A stretch of 64,000 bases of DNA from Zygnema cylindricum (Eukaryota; Streptophyta; Zygnematophyceae; Zygnematales; Zygnemataceae): the NCBI GenBank assembly GCA_037447655.1, contig JBBHKE010000534.1:1-64000 (forward strand), written 5' to 3'. The position numbers and the translations under genes were made by a program. Positions 1 through 9,149 of this stretch are shown piece after piece. The first letter of the stretch is position 1; every line of letters begins with the position of its first letter. The notes beneath the pieces are model-generated. The model was not told the DNA's origin and ran no database searches. It saw only the letters and a list, made by a program, of their open reading frames with translations.

Positions 1-289
1 TCGAGATGAATTATTTGGCCGATATTTTTTGCAATAACCGCGTACTTATATCATTATAATTACGTACTTATTCCAAAATTATTTATAAAAGTGGTTTCGT
101 ATTGATGTACAAAATGGAGTGCATGGTGTATTTAATAAGACAAAGCGAGACGTGCAAACAACAATCAATGGAATATAAAAGAACTTAGCCGACTCGGACG
201 GATTAGAATGTGATACGCGAAAGCACGACCAATATGTTGATTCACCGATTCTCGAAATGTACCCTAACCATTTCAAAACAGCTAGAGGA
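1..289. other. No recognisable gene
   Basis: A+T-rich sequence with only short, unsupported reading frames. I see no repeat, RNA gene or domain signature. Confidence 0.5.
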
Positions 290-776
290 AATTTTAGTGT
301 TGTGCATCGGTAGCCATTTGCCGATAACAAATGTATACCATTTTTTGACTTACCGATAATCAATATATTGGTTTGATATATCGGTAACGGAATTATCGTG
401 ATAAATTCCCAATACATTGCGATATATTACCGATAGTTATCGAGCAGAAAATTATCGACGATAACTCCTTACGGTAGTACGAAATGGGTTGTGAAAATTT
501 TCCAAAAGCGCCCCCGTCGCTATGTTTCGGACACATTTCAAACACATTTCGGACACATTTCGGACACATTTCGGACACATTTGTTTTGTACACATTTCAA
601 ACTTTATTTCTGTACTATAATTCCGTACTTTTGCATGGACCACCATGATTATCTGCGATAATTTTTGTATGGTTTCTAAGCGATATACGGGGACTCCCTT
701 GCTATCCGATAACCGATAATTATCGTTACCGATTTTATCGCGATAATTTTTTTCCCGATACACAACACCAAAATTT
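290..776. mobile_element. TIR element (MITE-like)
   Basis: The ends are inverted copies of about 20 bp, with core GTGTTGTGCATCGG at 297-310 and its complement at 755-768. The interior is full of short CGATAA/TTATCG motifs on both strands, so much of it could fold back. No transposase frame is present, so this would be a non-autonomous DNA element. No clear target duplication is visible, so the superfamily is not assigned. Confidence 0.5.
525..598. repeat. 11-bp tandem repeat
   Basis: About five or six head-to-tail copies of a GGACACATTTC-like unit lie inside the surrounding TIR element. Confidence 0.75.
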
Positions 777-902
777 GATAAATCCGAGAGTTTTCCTTGC
801 AGACTTTTACAAAATATTCGTCCGTACTAGACTTTAGCAATGCGACGAAAAGATCGATATCAAATGTCGGCGCCTTAAAACTACAAGACAACCATCAACT
901 AA

Positions 903-1210
903 GGGTACGCCCCCATGTAATCGTTACTTGATAAAGTATTTTGGACTCTTGGTAAAGATTCTCCGTACTACTTTGAAGAGCGTCCCTATGTGCGAAAATG
1001 AAATCGGAAATTTGACATGTGACGATTGTAGAGGTAGGTACATCTTGTGACGATTGAAGACGACTACGAAACTTTCGACGATTAGTGACGCCAACAAAAA
1101 CATCGACAGTGGTAGACGTCTAGATTTTTGTAAAATTGTAGATGTTTAGGGTTTGGTGACATTGTGACGTCATGCTCACTTGTGACAACGTCGACGTCAC
1201 GGATTCAATA
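903..1210. mobile_element. Degenerate end of a TIR element
   Basis: The segment from GGGTACGCCCCCATGTAATC onward resembles the left end of the element at 7047-7740 for roughly 100 bp. Both then contain CCCTATGTG and CCTATGTG at similar distances. No matching right end was identified, so this is probably a decayed or truncated copy. Confidence 0.35.
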
Positions 1211-2076
1211 ACTTTCCGCCATGGTTTCCCGAATTCGTTTTATTTACTTTTCTCACTCGACTTGCCATTAGAAAAAAACCTAAAAATTGTCAATTAAAAT
1301 ATTTTTAAAAGATCTTTCATTTAGTACCAATGTTGGCGTGCCTCATTCTAGAAAGTGTGAGATACAAGCGATAGTGTGAGAGGGAGAGGAGAGAGGCGAC
1401 GACGACTAAAAATTATTCAAAGGACCCATGAATGAAAGTGGAGGTCCGAGACCCCTGCAAATTCTTTTCCGTACATGCGAGTGACGGGCACGGAGAAAAA
1501 TAGCGAGGACTCTCCCTTGTCCAAAATTTTTTCCACTCTTGTGGCGCGTGCGTGGTTCGTTTTTCATTCGCTGTTTGGGCGGTACTTGAACTAAAATCAG
1601 CCCTGCAAGGTGATTTTGGATGAAGTTTTTTTTTGGGCAGGATTCTCTTGCCCGGGGGTCGAGAAGGGGAAAACGCCAAAATGCGTTCACATGAAAGTAG
1701 ATACTTTAGTACGTGGGGACATACCCTAAATGCGGGTCAAACGTCAAAAGGAAGCGACAAAACAAAGCTCGATAGAGCCGGATGTAACTGTCGTAACTAC
1801 CCCACTTGCCGGCGAATCGACAGAAACGAATCTCTGGTTTGTCTTTTGTACGGATTTTTCCTTTTCCCGGTCAAATCAGGTGAATCTTCAGACGATCAGT
1901 TACGGGTCATGCCATATTTCTCCAAAATCGAAGCCTACGTGGACTAATAAGCTGCTAGCTCGTCCTATACACCGGTCTTAGATTGAAAATCGAAGGAATA
2001 CAGTTCGTCCGAATTTCAAACATGCACTATTTTATTTCGTACGAAATGGAAACGGAATTATAACAAATAGATCCAG
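1211..2076. other. No recognisable gene
   Basis: Overlapping frames of around 100 codons occur on both strands but show no domain, composition or splice signature that I can defend. A GAGAG-rich patch lies near 1378-1395. Confidence 0.4.
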
Positions 2077-2299
2077 TACACCGCGAATCGCTATTAGTGA
2101 TAATGCTTTTTTGCCCCTAAAAACATTTTTTCTCCGTACATACTTGTCAGATTCCGGATCTGACGGTGGCGACTGAGAGGTAAGATCCTCAGCTTTTGAT
2201 TGGCGGTCTCAAATTGAAAATATGACAAGTGTGTACGGAGAAAAGATGTTTTAAGGGGCGAAAAAACTGTTAACCCTAATAGCGGAATGCACGGTGGTA
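2077..2299. mobile_element. CACCGCC-type MITE, diverged copy
   Basis: The 223-bp segment starts TACACCGCGAATCGCTATTAG and ends in an imperfect complement (CTAATAGCGGAATGCACGGTG). Its length matches the better preserved copies at 4091-4314 and 6622-6842. A second inverted pair inside it (about 2104-2150 and 2220-2270, containing CTCCGTACA and TGTACGGAG) makes a strong foldback. No coding capacity. Confidence 0.6.
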
Positions 2300-2354
2300 C
2301 TGTACCGCGTTATAAGCCACTCTATTGATGATTTGTTGATACTTATTACTAAAA

Positions 2355-2580
2355 GTGTACCGACCAGGATTTGTTAAAATAGAATATGAAAAATCTAAAC
2401 AGGTCGAGATTCGGTCCACAGCATTGATTTGCAAAATTTTGTCGTTTTGTGCGTCTGTCATAAAGATTCGCTTTTGTCGGCACTCTGCCGGTTGCAGAGT
2501 ATTAATCCCGCCGACTACAGTAGCTCCCAGATCCGCCGAATCTCCGTATCCGACGGTCACCACTCTCTCCCCGTGAAATA
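2355..2580 (-). pseudogene. Possible NHL-repeat fragment
   Basis: Read on the minus strand, this stretch gives VVTVGYGDSADLG followed by RIFMTDAQNDKILQI. That resembles the beta-propeller blade pattern of NHL proteins (V..VAG.G..G.A.G followed by IYVTDTGN.RI..I). It is a single blade with no flanking blades and no clear exon borders, and a MITE lies immediately downstream. It could be an exon, a relic or chance. The call rests on motif resemblance only. Confidence 0.25.
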
Positions 2581-2744
2581 AGGAGTCCTTCCCGTACGGA
2601 AAATCACGAGTTCCCTTGCAACGCGTGGAAAGTATATGTACATCATCTCGTTCCCTCTCTCTCTCATCTCTTGCTAGAAAACATTCTTGAGGATTATATT
2701 GTAGACATTGTCGCATTGTTAATCGCAGCTAAGGATTGGTCAAC

Positions 2745-2883
2745 ATGGCAAACTGGCAATCTGCCACGTGGCACTTGCTTCTGATCGGCTTCCTGTCTTT
2801 GGCGCTTTTGAAAAAGACAACGGCGTGGGAGAATGCAACCGCCACGTGGTATCCGGGATACCCGGGTCAGGGAAATCCAGACA
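2745..2883 (+). CDS. First exon of secreted, expansin-like protein
   Basis: The start is the ATG at 2745 in a good plant context (CAACATGGC). Residues 1-30 form a signal-peptide-like stretch (basic/polar start, hydrophobic core LLLIGFLSLALL, cleavage region near TTAWENA). The mature N-terminus reads ATATWYPGYPGQGNPD, which resembles the ATWYG..TG.G.D opening of expansin domain 1. The frame runs straight into ACA|GTGAGT at 2884, a consensus 5' splice site, and then a poly-T run. No downstream exon (GGACGY-like motif, HFD or expansin domain 2) was found in the next kilobases. This may therefore be a first exon with a long intron, or a stranded fragment. The expansin assignment is tentative; the secreted exon 1 reading is firmer. 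Confidence 0.4.
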
Positions 2884-2894
2884 GTGAGTTTTTT

Positions 2895-2985
2895 TCGTTT
2901 TTTTTTTTTTTTTTTTTTTTTTAGCAATTGAATTTGTAAAAGAAAATGAAATAAAATATCCCTTTTACAAAAAAAAAAAAAAAAC
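2895..2985. repeat. Poly-T / poly-A inverted tracts
   Basis: A T-run of roughly 25 bases just after the splice donor at 2884 is followed about 45 bp later by an A-run of about 15 bases. The two could pair. It lies in the presumed intron of the preceding exon. Confidence 0.6.
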
Positions 2986-3382
2986 ATTTAAACAATTTCC
3001 CAGTAACACTATTTGACGTCTTTTTGTCAGAAGTGTAATGTTTACTCTATTTAAAACGTAAACATTTACACTAACTGTATGCATCAAACAACCCTGAAAA
3101 AAACTCAAAAACCCTAAACAAACTTTAAAACAGGGAAAAAACTACAACGCCCACCAGTATTAGACTATACAATTCTGTTGCAATTTTTGCTGGTCGAAAC
3201 TCATAAAAAAATGTTCACAACAGAATTTTAGGGAGTGGACTGTTATCCGCCTCCACGTCTCCCTCACTAAATTAATATTATACATTCTAATTTTCCATTA
3301 ACCTTAATAATTCCTTTACTCTATGCCACTTAGATGTAACATTAACATTACCATTTAACTTTTCACGTTAATCTAAAATTCT

Positions 3383-3657
3383 ATCTCTAATTAAGCGCCG
3401 TAACTTGGTTTTCCCTTAGGAAAATGGCATAAATGAAAACCTTAACTTTTATAGCTAAGTAAATTTTGTCCCCGTGGATTGGGTTGGAACCTCAAAAAAT
3501 AAAAAAACGTTAATATTAGCTTTTAACATATAACGTTTTTATTTTATGAGGTTCCAAAGCAATCCACGGGGACAAAATTCATGTTGCTATAAAAGTTACA
3601 GCTTTCATTAATGCCATTTCTTTAACAAAAAACCAAATTACGACCATTAATTAGAGA
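3383..3657. mobile_element. Foldback (long inverted repeat) element
   Basis: The two arms (about 3383-3505 and 3528-3657) are near-complementary along most of their length. Matched blocks include TCTCTAATTAA/TTAATTAGAGA at the ends, AAATGGCAT/ATGCCATTT, and GTCCCCGTGGATTG/CAATCCACGGGGAC near the centre. No coding capacity. It is a MITE or foldback of unassigned superfamily. Confidence 0.7.
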
Positions 3658-3700
3658 GAGACCTCTCCCTCTCCCTCTCCCTCTCCCTCTCCATCTCCTG
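3656..3700. repeat. (CTCTCC)n microsatellite
   Basis: About six CTCTCC units directly abut the right arm of the foldback. Confidence 0.85.
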
Positions 3701-3837
3701 TATACTTTACCTCTTCATCGGAAAGTGTTCGCATATGAGGCTCCCATTCGTTGACGATCGTTACCAAGTTTTGAAAATCGGCAACCACCCATTTGTCAAA
3801 GTGAAGAAGTCCTTTAAATTGACCCCAAAGATGAGAA

Positions 3838-3910
3838 AAACTTCCCTAAAAACACAAACAATAAAAACACAAATGATAAAAACACATGATAAAAACACAA
3901 ATGAGATAGA
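3838..3910. repeat. A-rich short tandem repeat
   Basis: Repeated AAAAACACAAATGAT-like units occur in a low-complexity A-rich tract. The surrounding 3.7-4.0 kb frame is compositional and not a credible gene. Confidence 0.55.
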
Positions 3911-4090
3911 AAAAAACGGTAAAAGTAGCGTCAAACTACGGCAAGTTGGACGGAAAAACGGAAAAAAACACTGTTACAAACACAGTAGTTTTTTGAAATA
4001 ATAAAAATGACATGAAAAAAAGGACAATTTGGACACAAAAATGGGGTAAACTCCATCGGAAAGCCAAAATGGTTTCAAAAACGATAGAAC

Positions 4091-4314
4091 TACACCGCCA
4101 ATCGCTATTAGCGTAGAAGTTTTTTTAGCGTATACGAATAATTAGCGTGGTTTACGCTAATTGGGAATTTGGAAATTTTCGAAGAAATCGTTTACTCTAA
4201 TTAGGAATTAGGTTTTTTTTTAAATAGTATGGATAATTCTATTTGAGAATTAAAAAAAAGAAAAAAGCGGGACGGAATTAGAATACACAACGCTAATAGC
4301 GATTGGCGGTGTAG
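4091..4314. mobile_element. CACCGCC-type MITE, good copy
   Basis: A 224-bp element with terminal inverted repeats CACCGCCAATCGCTATTAGC (left) and its complement (right), flanked by TA on both sides. A TA target suggests a Tc1/mariner- or Stowaway-type family. The interior repeats TTAGCG/CGCTAA motifs and has an A/T-rich middle with no reading frame. Confidence 0.8.
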
Positions 4315-4372
4315 TGTCAAAATACGACAAAATTGGACCAAAGAAATGAGACAAACCCCATTGAAAACACAA

Positions 4373-4477
4373 AATATGGGAAAAAATGGGAAAAAAAAAA
4401 TGGTAAAAAAAAATGGGAAAAAAAATGGGAAAGAAATTGGGAAAAAAAATGGGAAAAAAAAATGGAGAAAATTGGGG
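4373..4477. repeat. ATGGGAAAAAAA minisatellite
   Basis: About nine irregular copies of a 10-12-bp ATGGGAAAAA(A) unit. It lies just downstream (minus sense) of the possible splice donor at 4497, so on the minus strand it would be a pyrimidine-rich intron start. Confidence 0.75.
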
Positions 4478-4497
4478 TACAGCAAAATCCCCTCCAC

Positions 4498-5169
4498 CTT
4501 TAAACGCCTCCCAATCGACTCCGAATGGGAATCCCGATTTTGCGACACCATATCGTCATCCGCAGATTCTTGGAAGCTTCCCATTTTGTCGCTTTCTGCC
4601 TCTGACGTGGCAGCAGAGGCCGACAACTGGATATTGCCAGCCTGGCAGCTGCAATTTCTAGGGTTTAACCTAGAATTAGGGTTAAAACCAGAAATAGGGT
4701 TTAACATAGAATCAGGGTTTAAGCCGGAATTTGACCTAGAGTTAAACCTAAGGTTAGGGTTTAACCCAGAGTTTAACCTAGGGTTTAACCCATGGTTAAA
4801 CTGTTTATGGTATTTGTGCAAAAAATTAGGGTTTTGACAAAAATTAGGGTTTGGGCGAAAATTAGGGTTTCTATAGGCATGAGGGTTTGGATTAAAATTA
4901 GGGTTTAACGAAAGAATCCCAAAATTAGGGTTAATCCGAAAACCTAAACTGAAAGAATTAGGGTTCAAAATTTGTCTGTGAGAAAAAAATGATGTCGGTG
5001 ATAATACGACAAATGAAGATGATGATGACGAACATGATACAGACGGTGGGTCAGAAAACGACAAGGGAACTTGTAGGGAGCACTGTACGGACGGGTACGA
5101 GGGAAACTGTAGCGACGAAAGTCGAGCGTTGGGTTGTACGGAAAACGGAAGGGGAGGGAGGGAGGCCAT
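4498..5169 (-). CDS. Exon 1 of possible plastid-targeted protein
   Basis: The start at 5169 has plant-like context (ACATGGCC). Residues 1-60 are rich in Ser, Pro and Leu with few acidic residues (MASLPPLPFSVQPNA...), resembling a chloroplast transit peptide. Residues ~70-165 are degenerate N-P-N-F / L-N-P repeats encoded by AACCCTAA (telobox) units. The last ~55 residues are ordinary acidic/Ser-rich sequence (SASAATSEAESDKMGSF). The frame reaches AAG|GTGGAG at 4498/4497, a plausible donor. Beyond it the frame becomes poly-Phe low complexity (the ATGGGAAAAAA minisatellite), which supports an intron there. No downstream exon was recognised. Function is unknown. Confidence 0.4.
4655..4970. repeat. 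Interspersed telobox repeats (TTTAGGG-like)
   Basis: More than a dozen TTAGGGTTT / ATTAGGGTT units are spaced by 5-20 bp. They match the Arabidopsis-type telomere unit but are not a perfect array. On the minus strand they encode the N-P-N repeats of the exon described at 4498-5169. Confidence 0.8.
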
Positions 5170-5641
5170 GTGGGGGGACCACAGGTAGGGGGGGCGAGGG
5201 AGAGGTTAAGAGATAGGAGAGAGGGGGAAAGAGAAGGGACCAGAAGAGAGGAGGGAGGAGGAAACATTCAGTGCGAAATTACAAAACCAGAAAAGTCGCA
5301 CTAATTTCTGGTGCGGATATTTGTGAGGGTGGTACAGAATGAAGTAATGAACATTTCCGTAATCTCCGTACATAGATAATACTTCATACTGTACTTTTGA
5401 CACGCGGAAATGGTTCAATACTGTACTTTTTGTCTTTATTCTTTAACAATTTCAATTTTAAGTTATGAACTATTACGTATCGACAAAAATCGTACACGAT
5501 ATCTCAAAAAGTCGTAGTGTCGAGAATATTAGAAATGGACGTGTCGTCATTGACAATGACGTCATGCATAAATATCGATCACACTACCGATATTTTCTCG
5601 ATATTACCGATTCTATTTGGATTTTTTGGGCATTGGTCGCA

Positions 5642-5930
5642 CTCGGGTACCCGAATCCGTACCCGACCGTTACCCGACCGCCCGCGTTGGATCCGGAATG
5701 GATTCGGGTGAAAAAAATTGGGGGCCGGCCGGATTCGGGCAGGTGATTCACAAAAAAAAAAAAAAAATAGAGTACAGTTGGGTAAGCAAAATGCGAAAAG
5801 AATTGAAGGTTTTGTACCGTCCATATTATCCAACATTATTGTACTTTCTACTCTTGGTATCGTGGAAGGTATGAGGGAGATGTACCATTAATATTGTACA
5901 TATTCGGGTATGGGCGGGTACGGGTAGTCG
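5642..5930. mobile_element. Possible TIR element with GGGTACCCG ends
   Basis: The left end (5642-5680) is rich in ACCCGA/TACCCG motifs and the right end (5905-5928) carries CGGGTATGGGCGGGTACGGG, the approximate complement. Between them are a GGCCGGCC-containing patch and a short poly-A run. No transposase was seen and the borders are approximate. Confidence 0.35.
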
Positions 5931-6228
5931 CTAGAAATTGAGTTTCGGTTAACTTTTATTTTCGTAAACGAGTATCGGTTAACAATTAACAATTTAGGAG
6001 CGTGACATAACCCGATCGAGTATCGAATTTTGGAAAAAAAAAAATGTCGGTTTCAGGAATCTAACTTTTGCGACCTCTGTTTTAGGGTGAAGTTCCATCT
6101 CTACAAAAACCAAAGACCTTTGGCCGCCGTTTTGGAAACCTTTAAATAAGCGCTCTGTCTTTCCGCGCGTTGTCCGTCCGCACGATCCACGCCCATGTAA
6201 CGGGCACTTAACGCGACCGAGTAACTTC

Positions 6229-6366
6229 CAAAGTAGGTCGTCAAAGAAAAATTTTGTTGTACCGCCGGCAGAATGTACCGTTTCGAACCGGTAGACGTGT
6301 CACTTCCAAAGTAGGCCGTCAACGAAACATTTTGCCGTGTCGCCGGCAGAATGCATCTTTTCAAAA
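6229..6366. repeat. 68-bp tandem duplication
   Basis: Two head-to-tail copies share ACTTCCAAAGTAGG, CGTCAA.GAAA and CGCCGGCAGAATG at a 68-bp offset (first at 6231, second at 6299). Confidence 0.75.
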
Positions 6367-6439
6367 CCGCATAAAGCGTCGTCGATAAGAGTCCCTGGCA
6401 GATGTATTAATTAGAACCCATAGACGTGCGCGGTTTCGC

Positions 6440-6582
6440 GGGCATGATAAACGGGCATAATAAACGGGCACGATGAACCAGCATGATAAACTGGCAAGAT
6501 TAACGGGCACGATAAACGGCCATGATAAACGAGCATGATTAACGAGCATGATAAACGGGCACGATAAATGGGCATGATAAAA
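6440..6582. repeat. 13-bp minisatellite, 11 copies
   Basis: Eleven units of GGGCATGATAAAC with scattered substitutions fill exactly 143 bp. The 13-bp period is not a multiple of three, so it is not a peptide repeat. Confidence 0.9.
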
Positions 6583-6621
6583 CATGACACGGTCCATGCC
6601 CCATAACAGGCAATGATGTGC

Positions 6622-6842
6622 TACACCGCCAATCGCTATTAGCGTTGTGTACGCTAATCCCGTCCCACTTTTTTTTGTTTTTATTCTCAAATAGAATTAT
6701 CCACACTATTTAAAAAAAGACCTAATTCCTAATTAGAGTAATCGATTTCTTCCAAAATTTCCAAATTCCCAATTAGCGTACACCACGCTAAATAATAGTA
6801 AACGCTAATCAAACCTACACGCTAATAGCGATTGGCGGTGTA
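6622..6842. mobile_element. CACCGCC-type MITE, good copy
   Basis: A 221-bp element with the same inverted ends as 4091-4314, TA at both borders, and an interior that reads as the reverse complement of that copy, so it lies in the opposite orientation. Confidence 0.8.
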
Positions 6843-7046
6843 CTGTAGTTACGGGAAAACTGAGGTTGTTTACTCAAAGCCGTACTTTACTTTTTCGTAC
6901 AAAGTTGTACTAATTCTCTTTTTTTATCAAAAAAACAAAGTTACTAAATGAGTGATTTGATTCTCGAAGGTTATGGGGGTAAATCTTGACCGCCGGATTT
7001 AGAATCAAATACGCCATCAGTCGAGCCTTCGAGTTTGCAACAACTG

Positions 7047-7740
7047 AGGGCGTGTCCCCATGTAACCGATATTTTGAAACGTTATTTTGGAATTTAGCGC
7101 TGATTTTACGGTGTACTTTTCAAAGTGTGCCTATGTGAATCGTTACTTGTGCGTTCATTATTTTGAATATGTGGCAGCTGTATACGTCGCCAATACTTGC
7201 GAAACCCAAACTGCTGACATTTGTAGACGCCAACCGTCTCGGAACAAACTGCGGACATTTGTACGCCGCAAAGAGCTCCTGACATACTGGGACAATTGTC
7301 GGCGCCAACTGTCATTTGTTAACGCCCACACGTGAACGACATAAGCAATCGCCTACGTCTACAAAATGACATTTGTAGACGCCCACAAGTAGACAACATA
7401 AGCAAACGGACAAACAATTTTTTTTTCGTGTATTCTCCCAACTGCAAAAAGACATGAAAACTTTTGACGCGTGCAACCCAAGATTTCTATTCGTATAGGG
7501 TAGTATTTTGATTAAAAGCAGGTCACGATTTGATTTCATTACAAGTGTGAAGATGAGCTGGAAGTGGGTCGCGATGATAATACTGCCAAATCGCCGTACA
7601 TTTCAAGTTCCAAGATGACGCAAAATGTATTTGAGTTTTTGCCCATTTTTCGTACGGCGTAATATTTTCAAGTAGGAAGTCCCATTTTCTGTGTAAACGA
7701 CGGGAAAAAACCCTTACTTGAACACATGGGGACACGCCCT
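7047..7740. mobile_element. TIR element with AGGGCGTGTCCCC ends
   Basis: AGGGCGTGTCCCCATGT at 7047 is matched by its complement ending at 7740. AGGG-type ends are reminiscent of hAT elements, but no 8-bp duplication is visible. The interior repeats a GACATTTGTAGACGCC-like unit several times between 7215 and 7385. No transposase frame, so non-autonomous. Confidence 0.55.
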
Positions 7741-8005
7741 GACCCAAAGAAGGTCAATTTTAAGAGCCTAAACGTATAGAATTGTGCCGCGTAGAAAAGT
7801 GAAAAAAATGATGTATGAAATGTAGGTAGATGAAATCTACGAAGCTGTTGTTATCTCGACACCCTTGATTGGTAAGAGGGCACCCATAAGATAAATCCGT
7901 ACGGACATATGCCGAAATGCACACCTTTAGGACACGAAGGTCATGATGGTGTCCACCCAACCACGTTAAAAATGTTCTCGTAGTGTCGAGTACTATGCAG
8001 TACTA

Positions 8006-8549
8006 TACACCGCCAATCGTTATTAGCGTGGGAGTTTGATTAGCGTATAATAATAATTACAGTGGTGTACGCTAATTAAGAATTTGAAAATTTTGGAAAA
8101 AATCATACATTTTAATTGTTTGATTATGGTAATTTGGATCTTTGAAAAAAAAAATGTCGGTCGCAAACATGCTTACACTAATATAGGTCTCCGTACAAAA
8201 TCTCACAAATCGTACACAAATTGTACATTCACACGGTCGAAACGCAGCTGTCGGACGAATACGTGAGAACGGGATTTTTTACGACCTGGTTTTTTTTCCT
8301 TTTTAAAACGCACATTCTCATGCATCTGCGGTTAGTAAAACAAATTTATTGTATTTTTTAACTTAAAAAGGTACATTAATATACGGTCAGCCACTGACCG
8401 TACACAACTCTATTTAAGAGACAACGTACTGAAAATAACCCTAAATAAAATAAAGAAAAAAATAGAATGAACTACACTAGTGGAGAATAATAAAAAAAAA
8501 AAGCGGGCCGGAATAAGTGTACACAACGCTAATAACAATTGGCGGTGTA
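8006..8549. mobile_element. CACCGCC-type MITE with internal insertion
   Basis: Both terminal inverted repeats of the family are present, with TA at each border. The element is 544 bp instead of ~222 bp. The first ~90 and last ~80 bp align with the short copies, so roughly 320 bp in the middle (about 8110-8470) is extra sequence. The insert has no recognisable feature. Confidence 0.7.
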
Positions 8550-8681
8550 GTGTACCAGTAACTTACCGATAACTCATATGGACCTTTGTCCATTCATATG
8601 TCGATATCAGAATTATACCGATGAAAGTTACGATGTATTGGTCCTATATGTCGACATTTAGTAATCGCAATAACCTCATAT

Positions 8682-9120
8682 TCAGTCCGTAGTAGAGGTC
8701 ACAAAAGTCAAAATTTTAGATACCCAAAATCGACAATTTTTTTTTTGAAAATCTGAACCCCCGATACCTGACCATGATATGTTTGAAATTCGGTGGCCAA
8801 CAAGGGCACACATAATATGCAACATACTTCTAGCCTCTCGGATAAAGTATGCCCTTCTGTGTTTGACCAATAATATGTCCCACCTTGGCACGTAAGAATT
8901 CTGACAAACCTCGCCCCTATGAGGCCCCGACTCCCAAGAGTCAAACGCAAAAATAATCAATAATTTTTCTCAGGTGACCCCACCCTTGTGAGGGCACGGT
9001 TCCCCAGAGTCAAACGCAAAAATAATCTATAATTTTTCTCAGGTGACCCCACCCTTGTGAGGGCCCGGCTCCCCAGAGTCAAACGCAAAAATAATTAATA
9101 AGTTTGCTCCTGTTAAAATG
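8682..9120 (-). mobile_element. Relic of copia LTR 3' end
   Basis: The minus strand matches the end region of the LTR family at 49831 and 57051 (AGTCAAACGCAAA, CACCCTTGTGAGG, and the GGCAC..GAAT segment), continuing toward a decayed gag start. No terminal dinucleotide or primer site is preserved. Confidence 0.45.
8932..9095. repeat. 71-bp tandem repeat inside LTR relic
   Basis: The block beginning CCC(A)AGAGTCAAACGC occurs at about 8932, 9002 and 9073; two copies are complete and the third partial. The duplicated unit is itself LTR sequence. Confidence 0.85.
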
Positions 9121-9149
9121 TGTGTATTTTCTAGGTCTGTATTTGTCTA

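Noticed and set aside
1406-1981. Overlapping frames at 1.4-2.0 kb
   Set aside because: Several mutually exclusive frames on both strands, none with recognisable features.
4201-4497. Continuation of the transit-peptide protein as a poly-Phe tail
   Set aside because: Low-complexity translation of the ATGGGAAAAAA repeat, directly after a plausible splice donor and running into a MITE.
4655-4970. An interstitial telomere array
   Set aside because: Units are spaced irregularly and the stretch keeps an open frame within a larger exon-like reading.
6440-6582. CRISPR-like array
   Set aside because: 13-bp contiguous units with no spacers, in a eukaryotic context.
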